Below, piece by piece: positions 22,374 through 34,281 of a stretch of DNA of 64,000 bases (position 1 is its first letter; the number at the start of each line of letters is the position of its first letter). The position numbers and the translations under genes were made by a program. This DNA is from Mytilus californianus (taxonomy: Eukaryota > Mollusca > Bivalvia > Mytilida > Mytilidae). Where the stretch lies: positions 106,141,640 to 106,205,639 of the forward strand of contig NW_026262712.1 in assembly GCF_021869535.1 (NCBI RefSeq). Direction: 5' to 3'. The notes under the pieces were generated by a model. That model searched no databases. It worked only from the letters and a program-made list of their open reading frames with translations, and had not been told where the DNA came from.

Positions 22374-23182
22374 TTGCGAACCCAATGAAAGTTTTCCACA
22401 GTGCCATCTCTATCTTGACCAGGTATTTAAACTTTTGCAAGTTCACCTGTCCTATTGAATGAATACAATAGCTATTTTTCTCTGTGTAGTTTATTCACTG
22501 GGACCTTTAAATTTCTTCTAAGAGAAATCTATCATTCATTGATTAAATTACCTGTGTAAAAAAAAATTCTTATATATAGACAAAAATACTTTTTTTATAC
22601 TCATTAATTGCGTGTGCTGATGTATTTATTCAATATTAATAATATATTTTCATTCAGTTTAATATAAACATTGATTCAATCATAAAAAGTTGATTTCTAA
22701 CAAAAGTTTTATCAATGTTCCTATTGAAATTTGATTTTTTTTTGTTTAGTTATAGAATACATTTAAGAAGATCTTAATTTGAAACATCATTATTTTCAAG
22801 TTCTTATTCATGTCAAACAAATTTTTTTTTAAAAGGAACAATGCTGAAAGTTTTGTCAGAAATCAAATTTTTATGATTGAATCAATGTTTATATTAAACT
22901 GAATGAAAATATATTATTAATATTGAATAACTACATCATCACATGCAATTAATGAGTATAAAAACAGTATTTTTGTCTATATATAAGAAATTTTTTTTAC
23001 TCAGGTAATTTAATCAATGAATGATAGATTTCTCTTAGAAGAAATTTAAAGGTCCCAGAGAATAAACTACACAGAGAACAATAGCTATTGTATCTATTCA
23101 ATAGGACAGGTGAACTTGCAAAAGTTTAAATACCTGGTCAAGATAGAGATGGCACTGTGGAAAACTTTCATTGGGTTCGCAA
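22374..23182. mobile_element. Family L fold-back element, copy 2
   Basis: The ends TTGCGAACCC and GGGTTCGCAA are flanked by TA (22372-22373 and 23183-23184). The arms match copy 1. The asymmetric centre (AAGATCTTAATTTGAAACATC) is the reverse complement of that in copy 1, so the two elements are in opposite orientation. It ends about 80 bp from the donor of Ras exon 5. A short frame at its right end is not a gene. Confidence 0.75.
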
Positions 23183-23262
23183 TAAAGCAAAACTTATATT
23201 TATCTTTAGTTACAAGTTTGACAGAATCTCAGCTGTCTAAATTAAATAATAACATAATCTAC

Positions 23263-23365
23263 CTGTTCTCGATACTGATTAATGTCTTCAAATGATTTTG
23301 TATTATTTACAGCAAATACACAAAGGAATCCTTCTCCTGTTCTCATATACTGATCCCTCATAGCA
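23263..23365 (-). CDS. ras: Ras exon 5: switch II to alpha-3
   Basis: The exon encodes the last base of Ser65 and residues 66-99 ([20 protein letters not shown], then [14 protein letters not shown]). The acceptor CAG is at 23368-23366 and the donor GTAGAT at 23262-23257. The sequence is typical Ras with no changes at strictly conserved positions that I can see. Confidence 0.95.
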
Positions 23366-23500
23366 CTGAAGAAATAAAATAAAATATAACACAAACTTCA
23401 TAATAGTGAAATATTTCTGTTTGAATCTCTGATAAAATTTAAATAACTAAGAAAATATGATATTTGTCTTCTTTTTAATTCCAAACATTTATGTAATATC

Positions 23501-23620
23501 TCCACATTAAAGTTATAGGATTTTACTACTGCTATGTAAAAACTCCACATTAAAGTTATAGGACTTTACTACTTCTATGTAAAAACTCCACATTAAGTTA
23601 TAGGATTTTACTACTTTAGA
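23501..23620. repeat. 43 bp tandem repeat, about 2.7 copies
   Basis: Units starting TCCACATTAA at 23501, 23544 and 23587 continue with GTTATAGGAYTTTACTACT. They lie in the Ras intron between exons 4 and 5. Confidence 0.85.
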
Positions 23621-23629
23621 TGTCAATTT

Positions 23630-23945
23630 TTATGCTGTTTGACCTAATGGTGTTTCCCTTAAGGTGGTACATAACACTACAGGGAGATAACTCTGTAAAA
23701 ATCAGCTGAACGTTTTAATCACATTCTATTGTTAAAGAAATATTAAGCTTCTCAATGATCAAAATTAGTGTTTGTCAAACTGCTATAATTATATCCAAAT
23801 ATTTTTCCGATAAAGTGTGTGGTTCAAGTTTTTTGAAATTTTTATATTTTTGTCAAAGGGTCAAAGTAAATATTTTGTCAAAATTTTATGAAAATTAAAC
23901 GAGCCAAATTAATTTTAGTCAAGGTGTTTGGTACCACCTTAAAAC
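23630..23945. repeat. Possible short element with GGTGGTAC / GTACCACC ends
   Basis: Inverted ends TTAAGGTGGTACATAACAC (near 23658) and GTTTGGTACCACCTTAA (near 23927) bracket about 285 bp of non-coding sequence. This fits a MITE, but only the ends are clearly paired. Confidence 0.5.
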
Positions 23946-24265
23946 AATCACTTTTGACTTGTGACTTCAAAAGTCTTCTGTTGTAAATCCACAAAATGGT
24001 ATGATAAAATGCCCTTTACTACTGTGAACAGGGCCTAAAATATAAAATCATCAAAGCCATTGGATCTATATTTTTCATAATCCCCTCTTTCGTTATGCAA
24101 CTTATTTTCATACTGCAAATCTCTTCATATTTGTATTTTAATTCATATAAACTCTTTGCTAACAAAGCCTTTGTTTCTAGGTTCTTAAGGTAGTGCTGAC
24201 AGAACCAACCATTATCTGGGCATATATACAAAGTTTGCACAAATAAAATATAAGAAACTATACAG

Positions 24266-24398
24266 TATGGGTTTTTCTCATTGATGAAGACCATACAGTG
24301 ACCTACAATTGGTTTTACACGTATCTTTGTTATTTAAACTGTGTTGGATAGTTGTTTCACTGGCAATCATATCACATCTCTTTATTTTTATATTGTTT
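24266..24398 (+). repeat. Family P short dispersed repeat
   Basis: It has the order TTGATGAAGACCATACAGTG, ACCTACAATTG, GATAGTTGTTTCACTGGCAA, CATATCACATCTCTTTATTT. The same order recurs at 35945, 45930, 49229 and 60670. It is SINE- or MITE-like and non-coding. It ends within 10 bp of the donor of Ras exon 4. Confidence 0.65.
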
Positions 24399-24404
24399 TT
24401 GTAC

Positions 24405-24489
24405 CTGTATTCTTCTTGTCCTGCAGTATCTAGGATATCTAGTAGACATGTTTCTCCATCAATTACCACTTGTTTTCTGTAAGAATCCT
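24405..24489 (-). CDS. ras: Ras exon 4: switch I end, G3 motif, Gln61
   Basis: The exon encodes the last two bases of Glu37 through the first two bases of Ser65: [20 protein letters not shown] then TAGQEEY. DTAGQ at 57-61 is the G3 motif with the catalytic Gln61. The acceptor TAG is at 24492-24490 and the donor GTAC at 24404-24401. The donor is GTACAA, weaker than the GTAAGT of other Ras introns. Confidence 0.95.
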
Positions 24490-24886
24490 CTAAAAGAATA
24501 CAAAATTTTATTGTGTAAGGGGAGTTAAATCTTGATCAGCAGTATCCATATATTAAATTCTATTGATATTTAACTGCATAAACATGAGAAATGTATATAA
24601 AACTGAAATATGATCTTTAAAAATCAATAAAAATGATTATATAAAAGATATCAACACGAACATATGGTCTCTGAAAGTAAATAAGTGTACCTTAATATTC
24701 ATTAAATTCTGGTGATATGAATAAATTTGCAACAGTTCATTAAAAGTTGGATATAAAAATTTTATTTAAGAAGGACAAACTGATAAAAGTCTAATTAAGA
24801 ACGTTATACAATACAGAGACATATTAACTGCAAATTGGAACTTTTAAATCAGATGCTAATTTCCACTGTTCCAGTTTCAGACTAAT

Positions 24887-27081
24887 GGTCCAAGGACACA
24901 GTTATCGTCCTTCGGTTTTCGTTGTCTACGAATATAGTCCCTAGTGTGAACAGTGTATAACTTGCATTTTTTTTTGATACACTTTCCCAATTTATTTCTT
25001 GATATTTTATGCATGAAATATTAAGTAAGGGGATGAAATTACATGTTAAAAAAATTTGGGTGCTGAATCTTTATGTTAAGTAGTGATTCGGTCCAGTTTA
25101 AAAAGGGCAAAAATTAGAATGTCGGAAGCTGTCAAACTGAATTTTAGCCCCCCTTAACACAGAATTGTCAATATTTTGAGTTAGAGCTGGTAGAAGTTTC
25201 TATAATTTTGATATTATTTGTATCAATAGTAGTACACTACACTGTAAAAATCTTTTTGAGATAGAGCAGGTGCGATTTTTTTAATTTGAATTTATTGTCT
25301 AAAAGAAATGCACTACAAAATAACTGTGTTCTCGGGCCTAAGAGATGAATTCCGTAAATGTAGATTCTGTACTTTGGCAACTTTCCTGAATGGTTTTCTG
25401 GTTTCAATTTGTCAAACTCAATAAAAGTAAAGGATTTACATCTTTGTTTGACAGAAATTCTGTTAAAATGTCCCATTTTGGCATTATACGGCTAAAATAA
25501 GCATTTTAAAGCAGTTTCCATTTTATGCCTAAGAGCCATGCTGACTTCCTATCTGACAGCTTTTTATGTTCCTGATATTTGTGTTTCTATGCTTAAATCA
25601 AATTAAATTAACCATTTGTGAACTCGGAATCTAGAGAAAAGTAGATTATCACAGAAAAAATGTGCAGAATATTTGTATTTATGTCCCTGGTTAAACGGCC
25701 TGTTTGATGTATGTGAAATGTGAAGAGCTTTGTACATAAAATCTGTAGTCCGTCACAAATATTTCACTAAATCTGTAAAAAAAACACTTTAGAATGATCA
25801 GTACACCCTATTCATTTCATATGCTACCATAATTTTCTTCTTTAGGATAGTAAGTGGTTCAAATATATGCCAAATGAGACTAAAACTACATGCAAGTTTT
25901 CCATTGAAAAGTGAAAAACTGGTCATCAGACCATACTGTCTGCAAAAAAAAGTTGAATTCAAGAGTCCTTTTGCAATTAGACTTCTTGTATCATGACATC
26001 TTAGCATAGAAATGAGCAAAAAGTAACAAATTTCACTTCCTTATAGCCTCTGTGTGCATTTTTATATGTAAATATGGGCTACGGCCTAAATCAACTCTAA
26101 ATAATTCTCAGTCTTACATGGCCTAAGACCATTTTATACTCATGTGGTATGCTTTTTGTAACTTTTCTTTACATTTAAAGTACATTTAATATATATGGAA
26201 GAATAATGTATGGTTAAAAACCTTCAAAAACTTCAAATTGGTTGAAAAAAATGCATGTTTATGTAAGGCTTCCCTTAATTCGAAAATCTCTATTTTCAGG
26301 CACAGGCTCATATAAATTTGACTTTTGAATAACTGTAATAAATCTGATAAATCAAATGAGTGTTCCGTTGCTTTTAATACTTATTATATTAAATTCAAGA
26401 GTATTTAAAAAGCAAATTTTTGCAATATTTAAATTTTTTAGGCCAAAATCTTGACAGTTGAAAATATTTGATTTAAACGTCAAAAATAAACATCCAAATT
26501 TCAATATTAAAATGACCCTAGTTTCTATAATATATATCCTATGGCCATGAAACTTGGCCAACTATCTTAAAATTGCCTAAGCTTAGGTCATGCAAAGTTT
26601 TATTAAAATTGGTCAAGTCTTTCTATCCTATTAGGTCCAAGGACACAGTTATCGTCCTTTGGTTTTCGTTGTCTACGAATATAGTCCCTAGTGTGAACAG
26701 TGTATAACTTGCATTTTTTTTTGATACACTTTCCCAATTTATTTCTTGATATTTTATGCATGAAATATTAAGGGGATGAAATTACATGTTAAAAAAATTT
26801 GGGTGCTGAATCTTTATGTTAAGTAGTGATTCGGTCCAGTTAAAAAAGGGCAAAAATTAGAATGTCGGAAGCTGTCAAACTGAATTTTAGCCCCCCTTAA
26901 CACAGAATTGTCAATATTTTGAGTTAGAGCTGGTAGAAGTTTCTATAATTTTGATATTATTTGTATCAATAGTAGTACACTACACTGTAAAAATCTTTTT
27001 GAGATAGAGCAGGTGCGATTTTTTTAATTTGAATTTATTGTCTAAAAGAAATGCACTACGAAATAACTGTGTTCTCGGGCC
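24887..27081. mobile_element. LTR-like element with ~450 bp direct repeats, no coding capacity
   Basis: Direct repeats 24887-25338 and 26634-27081 are almost identical, with only a few differences visible. Both start GGTCCAAGGACACAGTTAT and end ACTGTGTTCTCGGGCC, which are imperfect inverses of each other. The 1.3 kb between them has no reverse transcriptase, protease or integrase. TAAT flanks the whole unit at 24883-24886 and 27082-27085, a possible 4 bp target duplication. It could be a TRIM-like LTR element, or two copies of a TIR element; the ends are GG..CC, not the usual TG..CA. It lies in the Ras intron between exons 3 and 4 and ends about 50 bp from exon 3. Confidence 0.6.
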
Positions 27082-27131
27082 TAATATAACATAACAGACT
27101 AAATAATGACTGGTACCTAACTGTTACCTAC

Positions 27132-27160
27132 CTATTGTAGGATCATATTCTTCTACAAAA
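27132..27160 (-). CDS. ras: Ras exon 3 (29 nt microexon): switch I
   Basis: The exon encodes the last base of His27, FVEEYDPTI (28-36) and the first base of Glu37, so it holds the effector-loop core including Tyr32 and Thr35. The acceptor CAG is at 27163-27161 and the donor GTAGGT at 27131-27126. At 29 nt it is a microexon; without it the frame breaks, because exons 2 and 4 meet only through it. Confidence 0.93.
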
Positions 27161-27163
27161 CTG

Positions 27164-28860
27164 AAAAGATAAATAAACCAGATCAATGACTAAGAACCAC
27201 ATGTTACAGTGCCGTAAATAAATAAATCATGTATTTCAAAATGTAATCACAATATGTGTCTGATGTAGTTTCTGTATCATATAGTCACAACGTTATAGAT
27301 TTAGGACAAGTAAGAGGTTGACATATTGTTTTAACAGCAGAGGTGGGCTTTTTTTTTAGGGGGGACAAGAAGCTGGTTAATGCATAGACTTTTACATGTC
27401 CCACTCTAAATGATGTCTAAATGATGTCTAGTAAGTTTTGGGGCCCCAGGCCCCCCTTTTTCAAAATCCTGGATCCACATCTGAACAGGTATATGTTGAA
27501 CATTAGATTTCTTATGGTTATTTTTGTTGTTGTTAGTTTGCTGTCTCATTGATGTACAGTGTATACCCCACATCTCATTTTATTCAAATTCTACGTATGC
27601 ATCAACTTTTTTATCAGCTGAGTTTGTAGAATTCCTGTTTCATCTATGCCTATCAAAGATCTCTTCTTTATTTAGATATTTAAATTTCTTCTTAAAATCA
27701 ATTTTGAAATTCATGTATTACTTCTTTTTTAAACACATATTTCTATTTAGTATAAAAGTGTTTCCTGCAAAGCATGTTTTTCTCCATTAAACTCAAGTGT
27801 AAACATATTTGACACACCAGTAATTTCAGTTCATTAAAACTTCAAGCTTATAAATCTGTTATCAAATACCCTCATTACGCAGAAAATAAATCACTGAAAA
27901 ACAGTTGGAGATTTTTTTCTGTTTTTTATCCAATTTCATTGGGATTGACTCTTCATGTTTTCACGACTAAGAAATTTTTATAAATAAAATAAGAGTGGGC
28001 AACTTATTGAATTTCAGGAATTAAATCAAGTATTGTATCATAATTTGTTGCTTTATCACTTTTTGTCTTATTTTGTTATCAAACATTAATTATATCCCAC
28101 CCTTTGGAAATGTTTATTATATCCCACTCTTTGTCAGATAAATCTGCTTAACAGATTAAGATGAACATAGGTACATGTACAAATAAAACGAATTTGACCT
28201 CAACCACAGGTTAACATGTCTGTCCCATGTCAGTAGTTTCTCTAGTTACATATTAGTGTTTTGTGCTTCAAAGAATTTGGCGTTTATGACAGACTATAAC
28301 TAGTCTCTGTTACCATTGTTACATTTAAAACTTGACATATCAAAAGTATCTATAGACACATGTTTTATGTTTTTTTATGACCGTATCTTGACCACTAGTT
28401 TTATTGTCGTGTTTTGGTTGCTCTCATTGATGAGGGTCCTCCATTCTTTTTTTTTAAGATCATTTCTCTCTATCCTTCATCTTTTTTGTCCATTATACTC
28501 TATTATTTTTATTTTAACACCCCAATATTATCTTTTCTTTATTTTGTTTGCCTTTTTTTTTCTGTCTTCTTTATTTTCTTAGTCCTTTATTCTGTACCTT
28601 TTGCTCATTACTCCCTATTCTGTAGACCCCATCCAGACCCTTATTAATATGCCTTTTTTTTTACTCCTTTCAATCATGAGTTATCAATACAATGCGTTGC
28701 TTGTGGCTAGTTGCCATGAAATAACAGCTATTTTTAAGTTTTCAGAATTTTAAAATTATCTAAATATTTGAATACAACTAAAGAGGACAAGACAAGAGTT
28801 ATATAATATGATCTTTAAACAAACAACTATGCAATGAGTGCATGTCACCTCCCATTTGCA
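27164..28860. other. Ras intron 2 sequence, no gene
   Basis: AT-rich. The pyrimidine-rich part at 28440-28640 resembles 61190-61340 and gives long spurious frames rich in Phe, Leu and Ser. A family-P-like fragment (TTGCTGTCTCATTGATGTAC, about 27538) is present. No gene seen. Confidence 0.5.
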
Positions 28861-28914
28861 AGCAATCATTAAGTTGTTTATTTCCAGGTTCACAGTGAAA
28901 ACTTCAGTTGAACA

Positions 28915-29826
28915 ATTGAAATGGAAATGAGATGCGCCAATGCTAATATGAACTACTTACTAAATATCATTGATTTACAATAAGTGGTTCCCCTAAAACA
29001 GACCTTAATACCAGCTTTTTCACTCTGTCAAGGTGAGACAAAAATGTCTCATGGAAAAATTTTGATAATGACTAGTAGAAACAAAATTAATTAATGCTAC
29101 AGGTAGTTTCGGTAAAAGAAGTAGAAAAATGCCCAATATTTATTGAGCAGAGTAATTTTGAAATGGTGTCAAGTCATATCATAGAAATTTAAATGAAAAT
29201 AGTCCTTGAGGAATCTTACCATAGCTTTTTTAAACATTTAAAATTTGTTTTCCCTTAGGTTTGTTGTTTTTTAGAATGCTAAGTTGCTGTTGACAAGGAA
29301 GCGAAATTTAACATTTTTGAAATGAGATATGCCAATGCTTATACAACTGCACACTAAATATTATTGACCTATCACTAGTGGTTCCCCATAAACTGACCTA
29401 ATCACAAACTAATACATGTAAACTAAGCAAAGTTTCAAAGTCAATAGACCTTGACTGAGGGGGCGGGGCCAAATAATCTCAATGGTAATGAGATGTGCCA
29501 ATGCTAGTACAACTGCATACCAAATATCACTGACCTACCACTAGTGGTTCCCCATAAACTGACCTAATCACAAACTAATACATGTAAACTAAGCAAAGTT
29601 TCAAAGTCAATAGACCTTGACTGAGGGGGCAAGGCCAAATAATCTCTATAGTAATGAGATGTGCCAATGCTAATACAACTGCATACCAAATATCATTGAC
29701 CTTCCACTAGTGGTTCACCATGAACTAGACCTAATCACAAACTAATACATTGTTGATGCCGCCGCCTCCGCCGGAAACAGCATACGTATGTCTGGCTTTT
29801 TGACTCCGTCAATGCGAGACAAAAAC
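28915..29826 (+). mobile_element. Family H elements, two in series
   Basis: A truncated copy ends at about 29045 with AGCTTTTTCACTCTGTCAAG then GTGAGACAAAAA. A longer copy follows, with units marked ATGAGATRTGCCAATGCT at about 29321, 29489 and 29656 (period about 168 bp). It ends with GCCGCCGCCTCCGCCGG and GACTCCGTCAATGCGAGACA. Non-coding, with the same core-plus-tail plan as families A and G. Confidence 0.6.
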
Positions 29827-31995
29827 AAGTCGACGATCCTGTGACATCAGTCAAGCGAAAATTTATGTATTAACAAAATATCAATTTATAAGAAAATGAT
29901 TTTAAATCTATGCATTGGTTATTGGAGATTTGATGATTTTAAGAAACGTTTTTCGTAGATTTTAAGTGCTCTCTATACATATGTGTATTTTTTCTTAATT
30001 CAGTAATATTTCAGAAAATAAAACTGATAAATGTTTTTTTCCGATTTCTGTTACTATAGTTCAACAAGCCAATGTTGTATGTAAATTTAAACCAACATTT
30101 GTGACATAGTGCACTTTAGAAAATTTTTACTGGCAATGTAAAGGTCCTAGAGAACTTTTCTAAAGGGTACAAATTGAAATATGTCATCAAGACTTTAAGC
30201 TTCCTTTAGATAACACCAGATCCTTTCAGGTTGTAATTAATTTCCAATAATTAACTGGATTTTAACATGAATAAAAAGGACAATGCCAGGTGAGAAAAGA
30301 ATTTCTTAGGGCTCCTGATTACATCATCAGTTTACATGTACCTCTTCACCAAAGGTATTTTAAATTTCTCTATTACATTCAGTGTAAAGTATCATCTTTC
30401 AGAGCAGACCCATTTATTCTCATTTTTTATGAAAAGTTTTCCTTTGTCGGTATATACATAGGATTTCTCTATTTTCAAGACACTGACAGTAAAACAGATT
30501 GACAAGCTTTTTTTTGAACTTTGAAAGGAGTGACTATAGAAGAAAAATAGCAATTATTACTCCAAAAAATCTAATTTCAGAACTGTTCATTGGAACCTCT
30601 ATCAGTAAAGAAAGAGTAGGATGATTCTACATCCCGTTCTATTTCTTAGGTGTAGTATTATGGCTTACAATGCATGTTGTTCAATGACTGAAGATACACA
30701 AATATCTTTCATTTCTTCACTTGGTGACAGTCAGACACACATTTGCACATGAACATATGCTTGCATTTAGGCCATTTCTTTTGCACAGATTTTCAATTAA
30801 AGTTTAAAAAACAAAGAGATAATTATATGTATATATAATACCTGTCTGAAAAAATGTGTTAATATAAACTATATCTTTAAGTTCAGCATTCCACAGGCTG
30901 TTGTTAATCATGGTAATTGTTTTCAATGTATAATAGAAAGGTCATCTACCTTACAACATGGCTACACTCCACCTTTTTTTTAACATCATTTATGCAAACA
31001 ATATTGGATGTTAACTTTGTGAACGTAATATTGATCTAGTATCTTTAATTTTTATCTACTTGTGAAGTCTAGGTATAAAAGTATAAGTCTGGGTTAAAAG
31101 TATAAGTCTAGGTATAAAAGTATAGCTATGTAAATTATGGACATCTTCTACAAGTAACCCCATTTGTTATAGTTTTCATCATAAATGGCTTACTTCCATA
31201 GTATGCAATGATGTGTGTGTACAGAAATGTATGTACCGGTATTATAATTTTATGGCGACAAACTTTTAACAAGATTATAGTCTTCAAAAAATTATACTGA
31301 CAAAGAATTATTTTCCAATCTTATCACATAATATCTCAAAATTTAAGATAAACATGATTAATACCTAGAAAATCAAGAGTGGTGCTAACCACCCTTTTTA
31401 AATAGTCTGTGGTGATCCCTGTTTTTAATTTTACCAAAATGGAATTATTGTAAAGACAGTATCTAATGAAATTTTACAAGTTTAATACCCTGTTTTGTTT
31501 TATAGCTTTCTGATGTTGTGAGTCTTTGCTAATTCTTTGTTTCTGTGAATCTGAAGAATTGTGGGTAATTTCATCGTTTGTATAAGATGCAACACTATTG
31601 GTTAGATATTCATTAAGACATTGTTAGCCAATCACATTGTTTTGGTTTAACAATATTTCCCAGAATGCATTAGATTTTAAAACCAGACATTGCCAAAGAT
31701 CCTCAGTGACAGTACACACATGCTACATATTTAAAGTAAAAACAAATCTTAATGTCTTAAAAATCAAGATAACATGAGAATAAAAGTTTTCTTAGATCTA
31801 ATCTAGGCCTAAATCTTGTATCATTAATTGGGATATTTTTTTGGAGGGGGTCCTAAGATATGTTTCCAAAGTTAAACACTAAAATAAAATATTCATCAAA
31901 CAAAAAATGTAAGAATTTCAATAATCATAAGTCAAACCCTTTAGATTAATAATTATAATAAAAAATTAAATTTGACCAATATAGTTTAATGAAGG
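29827..31995. other. Ras intron 2 sequence, one small minisatellite
   Basis: AT-rich intron. At 31066-31126 three imperfect ~20 bp units (AAGTCTAGGTATAAAAGTAT) are in tandem. The 70-residue frame at 30290 is not recognised and lies in an intron. No gene seen. Confidence 0.5.
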
Positions 31996-32007
31996 TTAAT
32001 GACAGAA

Positions 32008-32802
32008 AAATAAATGGAAAATGTGTCCCCATGGACACAGATGATGCCCCCGCTTGCATACAACATTATAAATGGACATAACTCAAGAACAATAAAAGTG
32101 ATGCTACCCAAATTTGTACTTGATCTTAGTTTTGTGGTAATAAGTATTGTGTATAGGTTTCATGTTTGGTTGGGGCAAACTTAAGTTACAGAACGGAAAC
32201 AAAAAATTTTGCAATTTTTCGATTAATAAAGGGGCATAACTCAATAATGATTAAAGTGACACTACCCAAATTCAACTTGATCTGTGTTTTATCAGTGGAA
32301 GGCAAAATTAAACATTGCATTGTATAAAGTATTGATTGTAGTTGATTCAACTATAATCATGGACAAAGGAAGATAACTCCAATTTTAAAAATTACTTGAA
32401 CAATGACATCATTGATATTTTAGAAAAAAAAATAAAGGGGCATAACTCTAGAACAGTAAAAGTGATGCCACCAAAATTCAAACTTGATCTGTGTATTGTG
32501 GTAATAAGCATTGTGTATAAGTTTCATAACATTTGGTTGAGGCAAACTTAGAGTTAGAGAACGGAAATGAAAAATTGCAAAATTTTTCCATTTATAAAGC
32601 GGCATAACTCTAGAACAGTTAAAGTGATGCCACCAAAATTCAAACTTGATCTGTGTTTTGTGTAATAAGCATTGGGTATAAGTTTGATAACATTTGGTTG
32701 AGGCAAACTTAAGTTAGAGAACGAAAACCAATTTTGGGATGTACGGACAGACGGACAAGGGTAAAAATTAATGCCCCCTCCGCTTCGTCAGGGGCATAAA
32801 AA
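32008..32802 (+). mobile_element. Family B element, uninterrupted copy
   Basis: Head TGTGTCCCCATGGACACAG at about 32022, core units to 32700, tail GGACAAGGGTAAAAATTAAT and CCCCCTCCGC...GGGGCATAA at the right end. It shares the unusual inner segment TTTTATCAGTGGAAGGCAAA with the copy at 7095-9187, so it is that copy's close relative without the nested C-D-E element. Confidence 0.7.
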
Positions 32803-33560
32803 ATAAACAGTTACATTACATATAGAATTAAGATGAGCAGGATCAAAACATCAAATAATGTAAAAGTTTAATGGCCTTCTTGCTTGATTCCAGATCAATA
32901 GATTATTGTACATGTGTTTTAATTCACTTGGTAACACAGACAAAATACAGTGTAAATTTCATTTGATACCCCCAGTTCTAATGTCAAATGATTTATTGCA
33001 ATTAATATTAACAGATTGATTTTTTAATTCTTTATGCTTATCATCATAATGGTGTTCATCTGTAATACTATATTTTTATTTTAATTTGTCTTCTTTTTTC
33101 ATTTTTAGGTGCCGAAACAATTTAATTTCCAATATTAACTAGTCACTAGAAATATCACTAGACCAGACTATCCTAATTTACTGTACTGCATTGTTGACAA
33201 TAGTTTGGTAAGAATAAGCGACTGATTATGACCTGGATTAGTATACATATTAGGCCAAAAATAAAATCTAAATTGTTTGATGTTGCCTACCTTAACCCAC
33301 CTAAAAAGCAGCCTCCCCGAAAACATTTTGACACAAAATGTTTCAAATTTTTTTTTTTATATTTTTTTCCTGCTCTAACATAATTTTCTTGTCTAAAACA
33401 TGATGTAACTTATGTTTTTGGTCAAAAAAAAAAGTAAAATCCCTACCTACCTACCAACCCTACAACTTCCAAGACATGGGTATAGTAAGCAACATCAAAC
33501 AAGGATTTTTTCAAGGATGGCCTAAGTTCATCTTTAACTTTTTACGTTGTTCTAGCAACA
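32803..33560. other. Ras intron 2 sequence, no gene
   Basis: AT-rich, with a T-run near 33345 and CCTACCTACCTACC near 33450. Nothing else supported. Confidence 0.5.
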
Positions 33561-33569
33561 GATTGCATT

Positions 33570-34010
33570 TAATTGATTGATTGATTGTTGGTTGCTTAAC
33601 GTCCAGTGGCAAATATTTCATGCATATTCAGGACGAGAACAAATTAACAATAAATACAATAGGTAGGTTCTGTAATAGAGGCGTCTGGGATTGAGGTCGG
33701 AGAAATTTAGACTGCCATGGGAAATGAGGGTATATTGGATAGGGACAGAAATTTAGCCTTGCAACAGGTCACCTACGGACTTCTCAAAGAGTTGTTGCAA
33801 GGGTTCTTAACGTGCACAGAGCGTGGCACTCTCTTTACACGAGGCATCGGATTTAACGTCCCCATTCTGACCGGACGTGGCTGCAAATTTGTACATCCCG
33901 CACAGCCAAACGGACGCCCCACTTTGACGAGGGTTTTACCGCCGGTCAGAGGAAGACCAATGGTGACCATACTTCTATTCCCCAGTCACCCTTGGGGATG
34001 ATTGCATTTA
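33570..34010. repeat. GC-richer dispersed repeat fragment
   Basis: GATTGATTGTTGGTTGCTTA, ACGTCCAGTGGCAAATATTT and CATGCATATTCAGGACGAGA are followed by ~400 bp of clearly higher GC than the surroundings. A 94-residue + strand frame (33717-34001) and a 65-residue - strand frame are open across it. Neither shows a domain. It looks like a mobile-element fragment rather than a gene; one copy only is present here, so family membership is inferred from general familiarity. Confidence 0.4.
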
Positions 34011-34281
34011 AAGCTAAGGTTCCAATTGCATGGCCACTTAAACTTACTTCATTCGACAGGTTTTTCATTTTAGAAAAGCAGTAGTTCTGGTCTTTATAGA
34101 TTATTTATCAATACATGCATATAAAATTGGACAAATTTAGTAGTTGTAGTTATCCAGAAATGCACAAAAAAGTAGGTATATCCCAGAGATGCATCAAATT
34201 GTAGCTCACATTCTCGTAAGGTTATTTTTTGATTAAAAACATACATACTTGTATCATTAAAAAGATAATGTATATCATGGC

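Noticed and set aside
27524-28647. Phe/Leu-rich frames resembling membrane proteins
   Set aside because: They come from T-rich, low-complexity intron DNA; the apparent hydrophobicity is compositional.
33717-34001. 94-residue frame in a GC-richer segment
   Set aside because: No domain, open on both strands, and the sequence reads like a dispersed repeat; no splice sites or start context support a gene.
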